From NCBI GenBank assembly GCA_002304505.1, contig NCEH01000020.1, forward strand, positions 1 to 64,000: 64,000 bases of DNA. Direction: 5' to 3'. Below are positions 52,584 through 61,429 of the stretch, piece by piece. The position numbers and the translations under genes are program-made. The stretch's first letter is position 1; each line of letters opens with the position of its first letter. The DNA comes from Rhizobiales bacterium 32-66-11. Lineage in GTDB: Bacteria; Pseudomonadota; Alphaproteobacteria; Rhizobiales; Xanthobacteraceae. The notes below the pieces were generated by a model, which did no database searches, was not told the DNA's origin, and saw nothing but the letters and a program-made list of their open reading frames with translations.

Positions 52584-52801
52584 GGGTGCCTCCGTTTGCG
52601 CGTGTTCTAGCACGCCTCGGCGGATTTGGAGCGCCCTGCGGGGGCGCCCTTTTCCGGCGATGCGCGCGCTCCGCGATTGATGCGGGTCAAGGCACGCAAG
52701 CGGTAGGAGCGCATGGTTTAAATGCGACTTTGCCCGGTGTGGACGGTGTGTCTAAGCTGAGGCGAGACCTTAACTCCGGCCGCTCGTTCGAAAGGCCAGC
52801 C

Positions 52802-53173
52802 ATGGCAACCCGCCGTCCCGAACTCGATGCCCTCAAGGCTGAACTGGCGGCGCAAGCCCCGGCCGCGCCCGCCGCCCATGCCGCCCGGTCGCGCGCGAAG
52901 CCGGCCGCCGCCTCCCCGCCGGAGGCCGCACCCCATGAAACCCTTCAGGCCCAGGCCGCCCCGCCGAACGAGGATGCGCCCCAGCCCGGGACCGGTGAGG
53001 CGCCGGAGCCGAGCCTTTCCGAACTCCAAGCCCTGGTGCGCGATCTCCAGGCCGCCGTCACTGACGCGAAGGCGCAGGCCGATGCCACCGTCTCCGCGCA
53101 TCCGGCGGTCTCTGTTGCCTCGGCCTTTCTTCTTGGCGTCCTGGTGGGACGCGCATGGGGACGTTCGTCATGA
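52802..53173 (+). CDS. Small tail-anchored protein with Ala/Pro-rich region
   Basis: This 123-residue protein begins MATRRPELDALKAEL, has an Ala/Pro-rich middle (about 18-70), then an amphipathic helix (LSELQALVRDLQAAVTDAKAQADATVSAHP). It ends with one hydrophobic, Gly-spaced segment (VASAFLLGVLVGRAWGRSS), so it is probably anchored in the inner membrane with most of the chain in the cytosol. The layout resembles ElaB/DUF883-type proteins, which bind ribosomes in enterobacteria, but similarity is only general. It overlaps the next gene by ATGA; the two membrane proteins are probably made together. Confidence 0.7.
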   Translation: MATRRPELDALKAELAAQAPAAPAAHAARSRAKPAAASPPEAAPHETLQAQAAPPNEDAPQPGTGEAPEPSLSELQALVRDLQAAVTDAKAQADATVSAHPAVSVASAFLLGVLVGRAWGRSS

Positions 53174-53637
53174 AACTCGATAATGCCGTGCGAAACCTGC
53201 GTGTTCTCTGGCGCGCGGACTCCATTATCGCGGACATTCATCTGCGCACGCTGCTGGCGCGCTCCGGCATCTTCGTTTTCGCCGCTTTGATCGCCTCCGG
53301 CGGCGTGCTGATGCTGGGCGTCGCCGCCTATCTCGCCTTGTCCGAGCTGTGGGGTCCGATCTGGGCGGCGGTTGCGGTGGGCGGAGGCAATATCGTCGTG
53401 GCGGGCATTGCGGCGGTGATCGCGGGCGCCATCAAGCCGGGGCGCGACCTCGATTTCGCCAATGAAATCCACAAATCGGCCATCGAGGCCCTGGCGGCGG
53501 ACCTGCGCGAAGCCGAGGGCGAGGTGAAGGCGATTGCCAATGCGGTGCGCCACCCCTTCGATTCGGCCTTGCCGGCGCTGCTCGTGCCGGTGGTGGGATC
53601 GCTGCTGAAGGGGCTGCGGTCCGACCGCGGAAAATAG
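53170..53637 (+). CDS. Phage-holin-family/Holin-X-like membrane protein
   Basis: This 155-residue protein has a soluble N-terminus (MKLDNAVRNLRVLWRADSIIADIHLRTLLAR), two hydrophobic helices (about 36-59 and 68-90) joined by ELWGP, and an amphipathic C-terminal half ending near LLVPVVGSLLKGLRSDRGK. The two-helix core resembles the phage-holin/Actinobacteriophage holin-X superfamily; chromosomal copies are widespread and are not known to lyse cells. It is coupled to the tail-anchored protein upstream by ATGA and ends 15 bases before the convergent holC gene. Confidence 0.75.
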   Translation: MKLDNAVRNLRVLWRADSIIADIHLRTLLARSGIFVFAALIASGGVLMLGVAAYLALSELWGPIWAAVAVGGGNIVVAGIAAVIAGAIKPGRDLDFANEIHKSAIEALAADLREAEGEVKAIANAVRHPFDSALPALLVPVVGSLLKGLRSDRGK

Positions 53638-53652
53638 CGGCAAGCAAAGGGG

Positions 53653-54102
53653 TTACGCCTTGCGCACCCAGCGGCCGTTTTCGTCCTGCTGCCAATAGGT
53701 GAGGGTGTGGCCGGCGGCCTTGGCCTCGCGCCAGCGGTCGCGCGCCGCGGCGACGGCTTCTTCATCGCGGCCGTTGAACATATGGACCACCCGCAGATAG
53801 GGCGTCGCATCGGCGAGGATTGCGCCGTCCACCAGGAAGCGCACATGCGCCCCGTTGGGATTGTCTTCGGTGGTGGTGATGAGGATCGGCTGGCGCTCCA
53901 CCTGCGGCTGCGCGTCCGTGCCGTGGGGCAGGAACGAGCTCTCGTTATAGGTCCACAGATGGGCGTCGAGCGCATCGCGCCGCTCGAGCGAGGAGCATTG
54001 GACGACGCAGCGCCATCCCCGCTCCAGGCTCTTTTCGAGCAAGGCGGGCAGGGCGTCCTCCAGGGGGCGCCGCTCCAGATGATAGAAGACGACTTCGCTC
54101 AA
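53653..54102 (-). CDS. holC: DNA polymerase III subunit chi
   Basis: This 149-residue replication protein links the clamp loader to single-stranded-DNA-binding protein. The start is probably TTG 54102 (SEVVFYHLERRPLEDALP) with AAGGAA six bases upstream; the ATG at 54138 gives an extension not usual in the family. The pattern FYHLERRPLE, GWRCVVQCSSLERRDALDAHLWTY, ESSFLPHGT and PILITTTEDNPNGA is diagnostic. With holA at 37 kb it is the second clamp-loader gene of the window. It is separated from the alpha/beta hydrolase gene on the same strand by about 80 bases. Confidence 0.93.
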   Translation of the reverse strand: MSEVVFYHLERRPLEDALPALLEKSLERGWRCVVQCSSLERRDALDAHLWTYNESSFLPHGTDAQPQVERQPILITTTEDNPNGAHVRFLVDGAILADATPYLRVVHMFNGRDEEAVAAARDRWREAKAAGHTLTYWQQDENGRWVRKA

Positions 54103-54184
54103 CGCCCGTTCCTTCGCCGCGCGACCTTGCGGGGCCAAGTGCCAGATGTGCGGCGCCCCGCGGGCCCGGTCAAGCGCTTGGGCT

Positions 54185-54967
54185 CTAGACGAATTCCTCC
54201 AGCACCGCCGTCAGCCGCTCCAGATCCTCCGGGCGCGAGAGGCGGTGGTCGCCATCCTTCACCAGCGAGAACACCACGTCGTCCTCCGCGAGGCAGGAGA
54301 CGAGGCGCATGGCGTGCTGCCAGGGCACGTCTTCATCCTGCGCACCCTGCAGGATGCGCACCGGGCAGCCCACCGCAAACGGCGCACCAAGGACGAGGTG
54401 GCGTCGCCCGTCCTCGATCAGGGCGCGGGTGATGACATAGGGGTCGGCGCTATATTCGGAGGGCCGCTCATAGCGGCCGGTCTCCAGGATCGCCGCCTGC
54501 GCCGCGGGCGGAAAGCGCGCCCACATCAAATCCTCGGTGAAATCGGGCGCCGGGGCGATCAGCACCAGGGCTTTCAGCCGGCTCTCGCCCCGTGCGGCAA
54601 GGCTCCGCGCGGCAAGGGCGCGGGCGAGCAGCAAAGCCATCCAACCGCCCATGGAGGAGCCGACGAGGATCTGCGGGCCGACGGTCTCCCGGTCGAACAC
54701 GGCGAGCGCTTCCTCGGCCCAGGCGGAGATGGTGCCATCCTCGAACCGGCCCGCGGATTCCCCGTGGCCGGAATAATCGAAGCGCACATAGGCCTGCCCG
54801 CGCTGGGCGGCCCAATGGGCGAGGGTCTGCGCCTTGGAGCCCATCATGTCGGACTTGAAGCCGCCGAGCCACATCACGCCGGGCACCTGGCCGGGCAGGC
54901 GCCGCACCGCGATGGCGCGGCCGTTCACGTCGAGATGGGAGAGGATTTCCGCGCCGGGTGTGGTCAT
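54185..54967 (-). CDS. Alpha/beta hydrolase, ABHD10/carboxylesterase-like
   Basis: This 260-residue serine hydrolase has the nucleophile elbow LVGSSMGGWMALL (Ser in GSSMGG), the preceding FDYSGHGESAG, the catalytic Asp in GAQDEDVPWQHA and His in DGDHRLSRPEDL. This combination and length fit the small cytosolic ABHD10/ydeN-like carboxylesterase group. The substrate is unknown. It starts at ATG 54967, 17 bases after the dapE stop on the same strand, so the two genes are probably cotranscribed, followed by holC. Confidence 0.9.
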   Translation of the reverse strand: MTTPGAEILSHLDVNGRAIAVRRLPGQVPGVMWLGGFKSDMMGSKAQTLAHWAAQRGQAYVRFDYSGHGESAGRFEDGTISAWAEEALAVFDRETVGPQILVGSSMGGWMALLLARALAARSLAARGESRLKALVLIAPAPDFTEDLMWARFPPAAQAAILETGRYERPSEYSADPYVITRALIEDGRRHLVLGAPFAVGCPVRILQGAQDEDVPWQHAMRLVSCLAEDDVVFSLVKDGDHRLSRPEDLERLTAVLEEFV

Positions 54968-54984
54968 GGTCGGTTCCGAACGGG

Positions 54985-56175
54985 TCAGGCCGCAAACGCG
55001 GCGAAATAGCGCGCGATCATCAGCTCATAGATGCGGGTGAGGTCTTCCAGGTCGCGGACCGGGGTGGATTCGTCGACCGCATGCATGGTGCGGCCCACCA
55101 GGCCGAACTCCACCACCGGGCACAGGTCCTTGATGAAGCGCGCATCCGACGTGCCGCCGGAGGTGGAATGCTCCGGCACGCGGCCCGTCACCTCGGCGAT
55201 GGCGGCGCTGACGAGATCGACGAACGGCCCGGGCGCGGTGAGGAAGCTCGCGCTTGCCCCGGTCCGGAAGGTCACTTCATAGGAGCCCGTGCCGTGCGCG
55301 CCGGCGAGGCGGCGGGTGATCTCGGCCTTCAGGGTCTCGAGCGTGAACTGGTCGTTGAACCGCACGTTGAACTTGGCCTCAGCCTCGGCGGGAATGACGT
55401 TGAACGCGGGATTGCCCACGTCCACCGAGACCACTTCCAGGTTCGAGGGCGGAAAATGCGCCGATCCGGCGTCGAGCGGTTGCGCGGTCAAGGCCGTCAG
55501 CAGCCGCATGAGGCGCGGGACCGGATTGTCGGCGAGATGGGGATAGGCCACATGCCCCTGCTTGCCGTGCACATGGATGACGCCCGAAAGGCTGCCGCGC
55601 CGGCCGATCTTCACTGCATCGCCGAGCGCCGCGGGATTTGTGGGCTCCCCGAGAATACAATGGTCCACCCGCTCGCCGCGGACTTTCAGCCAGTCCACCA
55701 CCTTCACCGTGCCGTCGAGCGCGGGGCCTTCCTCGTCGCCGGTGATGAGGAAGGAAATCGCGCCTTTGTTCGGCCTGCCATGGCGCAGCGCCGCCGCCAG
55801 CGCCGCGGCGACCGCGCCCTTCATGTCCACGGCGCCCCGGCCGAACAGCTGCCCGTCCACAACCTCCGCGCCGAACGGGGGATGGCTCCAGGTGGCTTCA
55901 TTGCCCGGCGGCACCACGTCCACATGGCCGGCGAAGCACAGGTTGGGCGCGCCGGAGCCGATCCGCGCATAGAGATTGGCGATCGGCGTGCCGGCGCTGT
56001 CGAACGGCAGAAGCGTCACCTCATAGCCTGCGCTTTCCAGGATCTGCGCGACCAGAGCGACGGCACCCTCGGCATGGGGCGTCACCGAGGGCGCGCGCAG
56101 CAGGGCCTGGGCCAAAGCGAGGGGATCGCGCAGCGCGATGGGGGCTTCGCTCTTGACGGGAAGGGGGCTGCTCAT
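54985..56175 (-). CDS. dapE: Succinyl-diaminopimelate desuccinylase
   Basis: This 396-residue zinc hydrolase makes LL-diaminopimelate for lysine and peptidoglycan synthesis. The metal-binding landmarks are [41 protein letters not shown] (catalytic Glu pair), ILGEPTN and the late [12 protein letters not shown]. The dimerisation insert contains [20 protein letters not shown]. Length is slightly above the 375 of the Escherichia coli protein because of an N-terminal extension. It is the first of a dapE-hydrolase-holC run and is divergent from the MscS channel gene, with about 180 bases between the starts. Confidence 0.96.
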   Translation of the reverse strand: MSSPLPVKSEAPIALRDPLALAQALLRAPSVTPHAEGAVALVAQILESAGYEVTLLPFDSAGTPIANLYARIGSGAPNLCFAGHVDVVPPGNEATWSHPPFGAEVVDGQLFGRGAVDMKGAVAAALAAALRHGRPNKGAISFLITGDEEGPALDGTVKVVDWLKVRGERVDHCILGEPTNPAALGDAVKIGRRGSLSGVIHVHGKQGHVAYPHLADNPVPRLMRLLTALTAQPLDAGSAHFPPSNLEVVSVDVGNPAFNVIPAEAEAKFNVRFNDQFTLETLKAEITRRLAGAHGTGSYEVTFRTGASASFLTAPGPFVDLVSAAIAEVTGRVPEHSTSGGTSDARFIKDLCPVVEFGLVGRTMHAVDESTPVRDLEDLTRIYELMIARYFAAFAA

Positions 56176-56355
56176 GGAGGTAGATCCGCGTCGAGGTTTT
56201 CCTGTTCTTAGTGCGCTTTGCCCGCGAATGGAAACGGTCGCGCGGCCTGCTGCCGGCGTTGCGTGCGTCGCAGCCGGTTCCAGGCGGCCATCAGTCCGCC
56301 GCCTTCGCTTTCCTATAAGGCGCCTTCGTTACGGGCGCCCCCTGGAGGTTTACCC

Positions 56356-58950
56356 ATGTCGCGACCCATCGCGCGCGCCGCCATTCTGGCCGGATTTTTG
56401 ATCGCGGTCCTGCTCGCCGGCCTGTCCGTGCCCGGTTTTGCGGCACCGGCGAGCGATCCGGCGGTGCAGGCCGCGCGCGAGAAGATGGATGCGACACGAT
56501 CCTCGCTCGACAGCATCGAGGGCGCGCTCTCGGTGGAGGGGCTGCGCGCCGACGATCTCGACGAACTGCGCAACCGCCTCGACCCGGTGCGGCGCGACTT
56601 GGGCACGCGCACCGATGCCCTGGTGCCCCTTCTGGCCAATGCGAAGACACGCGCCCAGGAACTGGGGACCCCTCCCGCCGCCGGCGCGCCGCCGGAAGAT
56701 CCCTCCGTCACCGCCGACCGCGAGAGCATGCAAGGCCTGATCACGGAGCTGGATGCCGTGATCAAGCAGAACCGCGCCTTGCTGGTGCGGGCCGATCAAT
56801 TGTCGGACCGTCTTTCGAGCCGTCGCCGGGTCCTGTTCACCGGCCAATTGTTGAACCGATCCATGAGCATCCTCGACCCGAGCCTGTGGACCGGGGCGGC
56901 GAGCGGGCTCGGCGCCGAGGGCCGCTCGCTGCGGTTCCTGGCGAACGATTGGTTGGCCTATGCCCTTCAGCGCCAGGGCGGCCCGGTGCTGGTGGCGATC
57001 ACGGCGGGAGCGCTGGCGATCTTCGCCTTCGTGTTCGGCATCGGTCTCTTCTTCAGGCGCAAGTTCGCGTGCCCGCCACCCGCCGAGGGCGCCAGCTATT
57101 CTCGGCTGCGGTCCGCCCGAGAGGCGGTGAAGATGGCGGTGTTCAATGCCCTCACCACGCCCATCGCCGTCATCGCCGCCTTCTCCTTCATTGGCGGGTT
57201 CGATGTGACGCCGCCGCGGGCCCTGGATGTGATCAACGGCCTGCTGGTCGCGGTCTTCATCCAGTCGATCGGCCTTGCGGTATCCCGCGCACTGCTGGCA
57301 CCGGGCCAGCCCTGGCGCCGCTTGCCCCCCTTGTCCGATTATTCGGCAATGCTCTCGCACCGTTATTTCTCTTGGATGGTGTGGACGCTCTCGATCGCCG
57401 CATTTCTCAACGCCGTGCATAAGGCGCTGTTTGCACCGGTGGCGCTGACGGTTGCCACCAGCGCGGTCATGGCGCTTCTCATTGGCCTGTTCTTGACCCG
57501 CATGCTGGTCTTACTGGCGAATCACGAGGAGGTGGAGGAGAGCGAGGAACGGACCGCAGCCGAAGGCGCTGGTGACGGCGGCGAACGCGCGCGGGCCGGC
57601 GTGCCGTGGATGCGTTTCGTCATGTGGCTGGTGCTGGCGGGGATCGCCGGCGCCCTGATCTCGGGATACGTCGGGCTCGCCGCCTTTGTTTCGGCGCGTC
57701 TGGTGGTCGCCGCGACGGTGATCGCCTGCCTCTATGTGCTGAACGAACTGATCGAGGCGTTTTTCGGCGGACTGAGGCCGGATACGCAGCATGCGCGCCT
57801 GGTTTCCCGCACGCTGGGCCTGCGGCAGGAGCGGCTTGACCTGCTGGGCACGCTGACCGCCGCGGTCCTGAAGCTGATGCTCCTCGCTACCGCCTTGCTG
57901 GTGATCTCCGGCAGCTGGGGCACCTCCACCGCCGACGTCATGGATACGATCGAGCGGGTTTCGTTCGGCGTGCGGATCGGCGCCACCACCATCACGCTCG
58001 GCAATGTGATCTATGCGCTCGTCCTGCTGATCGCCGGCATTTTCATCGCGCGCGCGATCCAGCGCTGGGTCTCGACCAAATTCCTGCCCCGCACCGGGCT
58101 TGAACCGAGCCTGCAATCCTCCATCGCCACCATCATCGGCTATATCGGCACCATCGTCGCCCTGATGGTCGCCATGGGCGAGATCGGGCTTAACCTCGAG
58201 AACATCGCCCTGGTGGCCGGCGCGCTCTCGGTCGGTATCGGCTTCGGCCTGCAATCGATCGTGTCGAACTTCGTCTCGGGCCTGATCCTGCTGGCGGAAC
58301 GGCCGATCCGGGTGGGCGACACCATCAATGTGAAGGGCGAGGAAGGCTATGTGCGCCGCATCAGCGTGCGCTCCACCGAGATCGAGACCTTCGAGCGGGC
58401 GACCGTCATCGTGCCCAATTCCGACCTGATCTCGGGCATGGTGAAGAATTTCACCCATTCCAACACCACCGGGCGGGTGATCGTGGCGGTGAACGTCACC
58501 TATGACGGGGACCTGGAGGAGGTGCGGGACATTCTGGTGGCCTGCGCCTGCGACCACCCTCAGGTCCTGCAATCGCCGCCGCCGCGCGTGTTCCTCACCA
58601 AATTCGCCGATGCCGGGCTCGGCTTCGAACTGCGCTGCGTGGTGGCGAACGTGGATTACGGGCTGACGGTCAAGAGCGACCTGCACTTCGCCATCCTCAC
58701 GCGGTTCCGCAAGGCCGGCATCGGCATGGCCTGCCAGCCTTGGGCGGCGCTGGCGCGCGCGCCGGCCGACATGGTGCCCCCCGCGCCGCGGCCGGAGCCT
58801 GCCCCGCTGGCGGAGATTGCGCCGCCGCGGTCCGCCCCGGTCCCATCTCCCGCCGCTCCCTCCCCATCCCCCGTTGCCGCGGCCACGGAGGACGGAAAGC
58901 CGGCACGGCCCGGAATTCTCGGGGCCGCGCAACAGCCGGAGGGCGCCTGA
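56356..58950 (+). CDS. MscS-type mechanosensitive channel with DUF3772 domain
   Basis: This 864-residue inner-membrane channel has a signal-like N-terminus, a periplasmic helical DUF3772 region (about 40-180, ATRSSLDSIEGALSVEGLR and LLVRADQLSDRLS), then about ten hydrophobic segments. The MscS core follows, with pore helix MVAMGEIGLNLENIALVAGALSVGIGFGLQSIVSNFVSGLILLAERPIRVGDTI and the beta domain VRRISVRSTEIETFE. The C-terminus has a Pro/Ala tail, probably unstructured. Large periplasmic domains place it in the MscK/YnaI-like group that responds to osmotic downshock. ATG 56356 is preceded by CTGGAGGT. A gene for a CAP lipoprotein follows. Confidence 0.93.
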   Translation: MSRPIARAAILAGFLIAVLLAGLSVPGFAAPASDPAVQAAREKMDATRSSLDSIEGALSVEGLRADDLDELRNRLDPVRRDLGTRTDALVPLLANAKTRAQELGTPPAAGAPPEDPSVTADRESMQGLITELDAVIKQNRALLVRADQLSDRLSSRRRVLFTGQLLNRSMSILDPSLWTGAASGLGAEGRSLRFLANDWLAYALQRQGGPVLVAITAGALAIFAFVFGIGLFFRRKFACPPPAEGASYSRLRSAREAVKMAVFNALTTPIAVIAAFSFIGGFDVTPPRALDVINGLLVAVFIQSIGLAVSRALLAPGQPWRRLPPLSDYSAMLSHRYFSWMVWTLSIAAFLNAVHKALFAPVALTVATSAVMALLIGLFLTRMLVLLANHEEVEESEERTAAEGAGDGGERARAGVPWMRFVMWLVLAGIAGALISGYVGLAAFVSARLVVAATVIACLYVLNELIEAFFGGLRPDTQHARLVSRTLGLRQERLDLLGTLTAAVLKLMLLATALLVISGSWGTSTADVMDTIERVSFGVRIGATTITLGNVIYALVLLIAGIFIARAIQRWVSTKFLPRTGLEPSLQSSIATIIGYIGTIVALMVAMGEIGLNLENIALVAGALSVGIGFGLQSIVSNFVSGLILLAERPIRVGDTINVKGEEGYVRRISVRSTEIETFERATVIVPNSDLISGMVKNFTHSNTTGRVIVAVNVTYDGDLEEVRDILVACACDHPQVLQSPPPRVFLTKFADAGLGFELRCVVANVDYGLTVKSDLHFAILTRFRKAGIGMACQPWAALARAPADMVPPAPRPEPAPLAEIAPPRSAPVPSPAAPSPSPVAAATEDGKPARPGILGAAQQPEGA

Positions 58951-59027
58951 GGGAGAGGATGCTAACGCTTCCTAAACCTCGCCGCCCTCACATAGCGGGC
59001 CGAAACCTTTCCTGTCCTGGAGGCCGC

Positions 59028-59540
59028 ATGCGCGCCGCTCCCCTCATCGTGCTCCTCTCGTTCCTGCTGGCCGCCTGCGGCACGACGGACGTGGAGCCGA
59101 CCAAGCCCGCCTTCTATGACGATCTCGCCAAGAGCGGGCAGCCCGTGGACCCGGCCGCCGCCGCCTCCATCATCAGCGCCTACCGGACCGGAAAGGGCCT
59201 GTCCGCCGTGGCCATCGACCCTGCCTTAAGCCGCGTCGCCCAGGATCAGGCGGACGCCATGGCCAAGGCCGACACGCTCTCGCACGAGGTGGGCGGACGC
59301 ACCTTCGTCATGCGCATGAAGGCCTCCGGCTATGACCCGGCAATCGCGGTGGAGAATGTGGGCGCCGGCTATCACACCCTTGCCGAGGCCTTCTCCGGCT
59401 GGCGCGACAGCCCGCCCCACAACAAGAACATGCTGACCCCCGGCGTCACCCGCATGGGCATCGCCACCGCCTTCAATCCGCGCTCCAAATACAAGGTCTA
59501 TTGGGCCCTGGTGCTGGCGCAGCCGGAGAAGGTGCGTTGA
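59028..59540 (+). CDS. CAP-domain (SCP-like) lipoprotein
   Basis: This 170-residue protein has a lipoprotein signal (MRAAPLIVLLSFLLAACGTTD, Cys17), so it is anchored in the outer or inner membrane facing the periplasm. The CAP/SCP domain is short but recognisable: LSAVAIDPALSRVAQDQADAMAKADTLSHEV with the conserved His, AVENVGAGYHTLAEAFSGWRDSPPHNKNML, and the closing KVYWALVLAQP. Bacterial members have no agreed function; surface binding or proteolysis has been proposed. It lies 77 bases downstream of the MscS gene on the same strand. Confidence 0.9.
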   Translation: MRAAPLIVLLSFLLAACGTTDVEPTKPAFYDDLAKSGQPVDPAAAASIISAYRTGKGLSAVAIDPALSRVAQDQADAMAKADTLSHEVGGRTFVMRMKASGYDPAIAVENVGAGYHTLAEAFSGWRDSPPHNKNMLTPGVTRMGIATAFNPRSKYKVYWALVLAQPEKVR

Positions 59541-59611
59541 CCGGGCGTCCGCGTGCCGGTCGGTGCATCGCACAATGAGGATGGACGCGGACGCAACAGA
59601 GCTTTAGCTTG

Positions 59612-59640
59612 CCTTCCTGCCTAAGCTTTAAGCAGGAAGG
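59612..59640 (+). promoter_or_regulatory. Hairpin sequestering acyl-CoA synthetase ribosome site
   Basis: CCTTCCTGC at 59612-59620 pairs perfectly with GCAGGAAGG at 59632-59640 across an 11-base loop. The right arm is itself the ribosome-binding sequence AGGAAGG. When folded, the site would be blocked. No T-tract follows, so it is not a terminator. Confidence 0.55.
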
Positions 59641-61247
59641 TGAAGTTGTCCGCATCGGGTGAGTATGACCGCCGTCGTGCCGCGTTCCAATGGCACGTTC
59701 CTGCGCGCTACAATATTGCAATCCATGCCTGCGACAGCTGGGCCGAACGTGAGCCGGATCGCCCGGCCCTGTTCCTGCCGCGCGACACGGGCTTCGCGCC
59801 GCTGAGCTATGGGGCGGTGGCCGCCGCCTCGAACCGGCTGGCGCGCGCCTTGGCCCGGCGCGGCATCGGGCGCGGCGACCGGGTGGCGATCCTGCTGCCG
59901 CAAGGGCTTGAGGTGCTCGCCACCCATCTCGCCACCTACAAGCTCGGCGCCATCGCCGTGCCCCTGGCGGCGGTGTTCGGCATCGACGCCATCTCCTACC
60001 GCCTGGAGGATTCCGGCGCCGCCGCGCTGGTGAGCGATGCGGCCGGCCTCGCCAAGCTGCCGGTGCGCCCGGCCGGCCTGTCCGTCCTGGTCTCGACCGA
60101 TGGCCCCTCCGGCGACGTGCTCGGCTTTGCCGAAATGAGCGCCGGCGAGAGCCCGGCTCCCCTTCCCATGGACAGCGGGCCGGACGATCCGGCGCTGATG
60201 ATCTACACATCCGGCACCACCGGCCAGCCCAAGGGTGCGCTGCACGGCCACCGGGTGCTGCTGCCCCATGTGGCGGGCATGCAATTCACCCATGACGATT
60301 TGCCCAAGGCCGGCGACCGCATGTGGACCCCGTCCGACTGGGCCTGGGCCGGCGGGCTCTTGAACACGCTGTTCCCTGCGCTGGCGCTGGGCGTGCCGGT
60401 GGTGGTGCAGCCGCCGGGCAAGTTCGATCCCGAGCGGGCGTTCCACATGATGGCGCGGGCGCAGGTGCGCAACGTCTTCATTCCGCCGACGGCGCTGAAG
60501 ATGATGCGGGCGGTGGCACGCCCGAAGGAGCGCTTCGGCTTCGACCTGCGCACCGTGGGGTCGGCGGGCGAGGCGCTGGGGGCGGAGACGTTCCAATGGG
60601 GGCGGGAGGCGCTGGGCGTTCCCATCAATGAATTCTACGGCCAGACCGAATGCAATTACGTCATCGGCTCCAACGCCGCCATGGGCGTCGCGCGGGCCGG
60701 AGCGACGGGCAAGCCTTTGCCGGGCCATGACGTCGCCGTGCTGCGGCCGGACGGCGTGCCCTGCGCCATCGAGGAGATGGGGCAGATCGCCATCCGCGCG
60801 CCCAACCCCGTGATGTTCCTCAATTATTGGAACCGCCCCGAGGCGACGGCGGAGAAATTCTCCGGCGATTGGATGCTGACCGGCGACCTCGCCCGGCAGG
60901 ATGGCGAGGGCTATATCCATTTCCTCGGCCGGGACGATGATGTCATCACCTCCGCCGGCTATCGCATCGGCCCGGCGGAGATCGAGGATTGCATCTTGCG
61001 CCATCCCGCCATCGCCATTGCCGCCGTGGTCGGCAAGGCGGATCCGGTGCGCACCCAGGTGGTGAAAGCCTTCCTGGTGCTGAAAGATGGCTATGCGCCG
61101 AGCGAGACGTTGAAGGCCGAGGTGCAGGCGCTCGTGCGCAACACTCTGGCGGGCTATGAATATCCGCGCGAGATCGTGTTCCTGGAGGAAATGCCGCTCA
61201 CCAGTTCCGGCAAGGTGATCCGGCGGCTGCTGCGCGATCAGGACTGA
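59640..61247 (+). CDS. Acyl-CoA synthetase, AMP-forming
   Basis: This 535-residue adenylate-forming enzyme activates a carboxylic acid to its CoA thioester. The AMP-binding P-loop is MIYTSGTTGQPKGALHG, with the A5 motif EFYGQTECNYV, A7 WMLTGDLARQDGEGYIHFLGRDDDVI and the catalytic Lys in PLTSSGKVIRRLL. Overall it resembles medium-chain acyl- or benzoate-type synthetases. The start is uncertain: GTG 59640 overlaps the hairpin arm, while TTG 59646 lies at a normal distance from AGGAAGG. The hairpin upstream may control translation. The parS region follows the stop. Confidence 0.92.
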   Translation: MKLSASGEYDRRRAAFQWHVPARYNIAIHACDSWAEREPDRPALFLPRDTGFAPLSYGAVAAASNRLARALARRGIGRGDRVAILLPQGLEVLATHLATYKLGAIAVPLAAVFGIDAISYRLEDSGAAALVSDAAGLAKLPVRPAGLSVLVSTDGPSGDVLGFAEMSAGESPAPLPMDSGPDDPALMIYTSGTTGQPKGALHGHRVLLPHVAGMQFTHDDLPKAGDRMWTPSDWAWAGGLLNTLFPALALGVPVVVQPPGKFDPERAFHMMARAQVRNVFIPPTALKMMRAVARPKERFGFDLRTVGSAGEALGAETFQWGREALGVPINEFYGQTECNYVIGSNAAMGVARAGATGKPLPGHDVAVLRPDGVPCAIEEMGQIAIRAPNPVMFLNYWNRPEATAEKFSGDWMLTGDLARQDGEGYIHFLGRDDDVITSAGYRIGPAEIEDCILRHPAIAIAAVVGKADPVRTQVVKAFLVLKDGYAPSETLKAEVQALVRNTLAGYEYPREIVFLEEMPLTSSGKVIRRLLRDQD

Positions 61248-61292
61248 TTTTTCCCGGATTTCGCCTGCAGGCACGGCGGTCCGGGGAAAAAT
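61247..61292. other. Structured intergenic element next to parS
   Basis: A near-perfect inverted repeat (61247-61258 with 61280-61292, one bulged base) encloses the 10-base palindrome GCCTGCAGGC (61263-61272). It begins at the acyl-CoA synthetase stop and ends where parS starts. It could act as a weak bidirectional terminator or as a cruciform beside the segregation site. Confidence 0.5.
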
Positions 61293-61307
61293 GTTTCACG
61301 TGAAACA
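61292..61307. other. parS chromosome-segregation site
   Basis: TGTTTCACGTGAAACA is a perfect 16-base palindrome identical to the canonical ParB-binding parS sequence, as used in Caulobacter and matching the wider bacterial consensus. It lies between two convergent genes. parS sites are normally found within tens of kilobases of the replication origin, so this window is probably origin-proximal. Confidence 0.9.
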
Positions 61308-61429
61308 AGGACTTGGCGCGGACGAAGAGGGGTTTCGTGGCCCCTCTCCGCGCTCCTCCGCGACACCGAACCGGCCTTTCGGTGAAAGGTTCGCGTGGCG
61401 AAATTCGCCGGGCCGAGTCAGGCGCGAAT

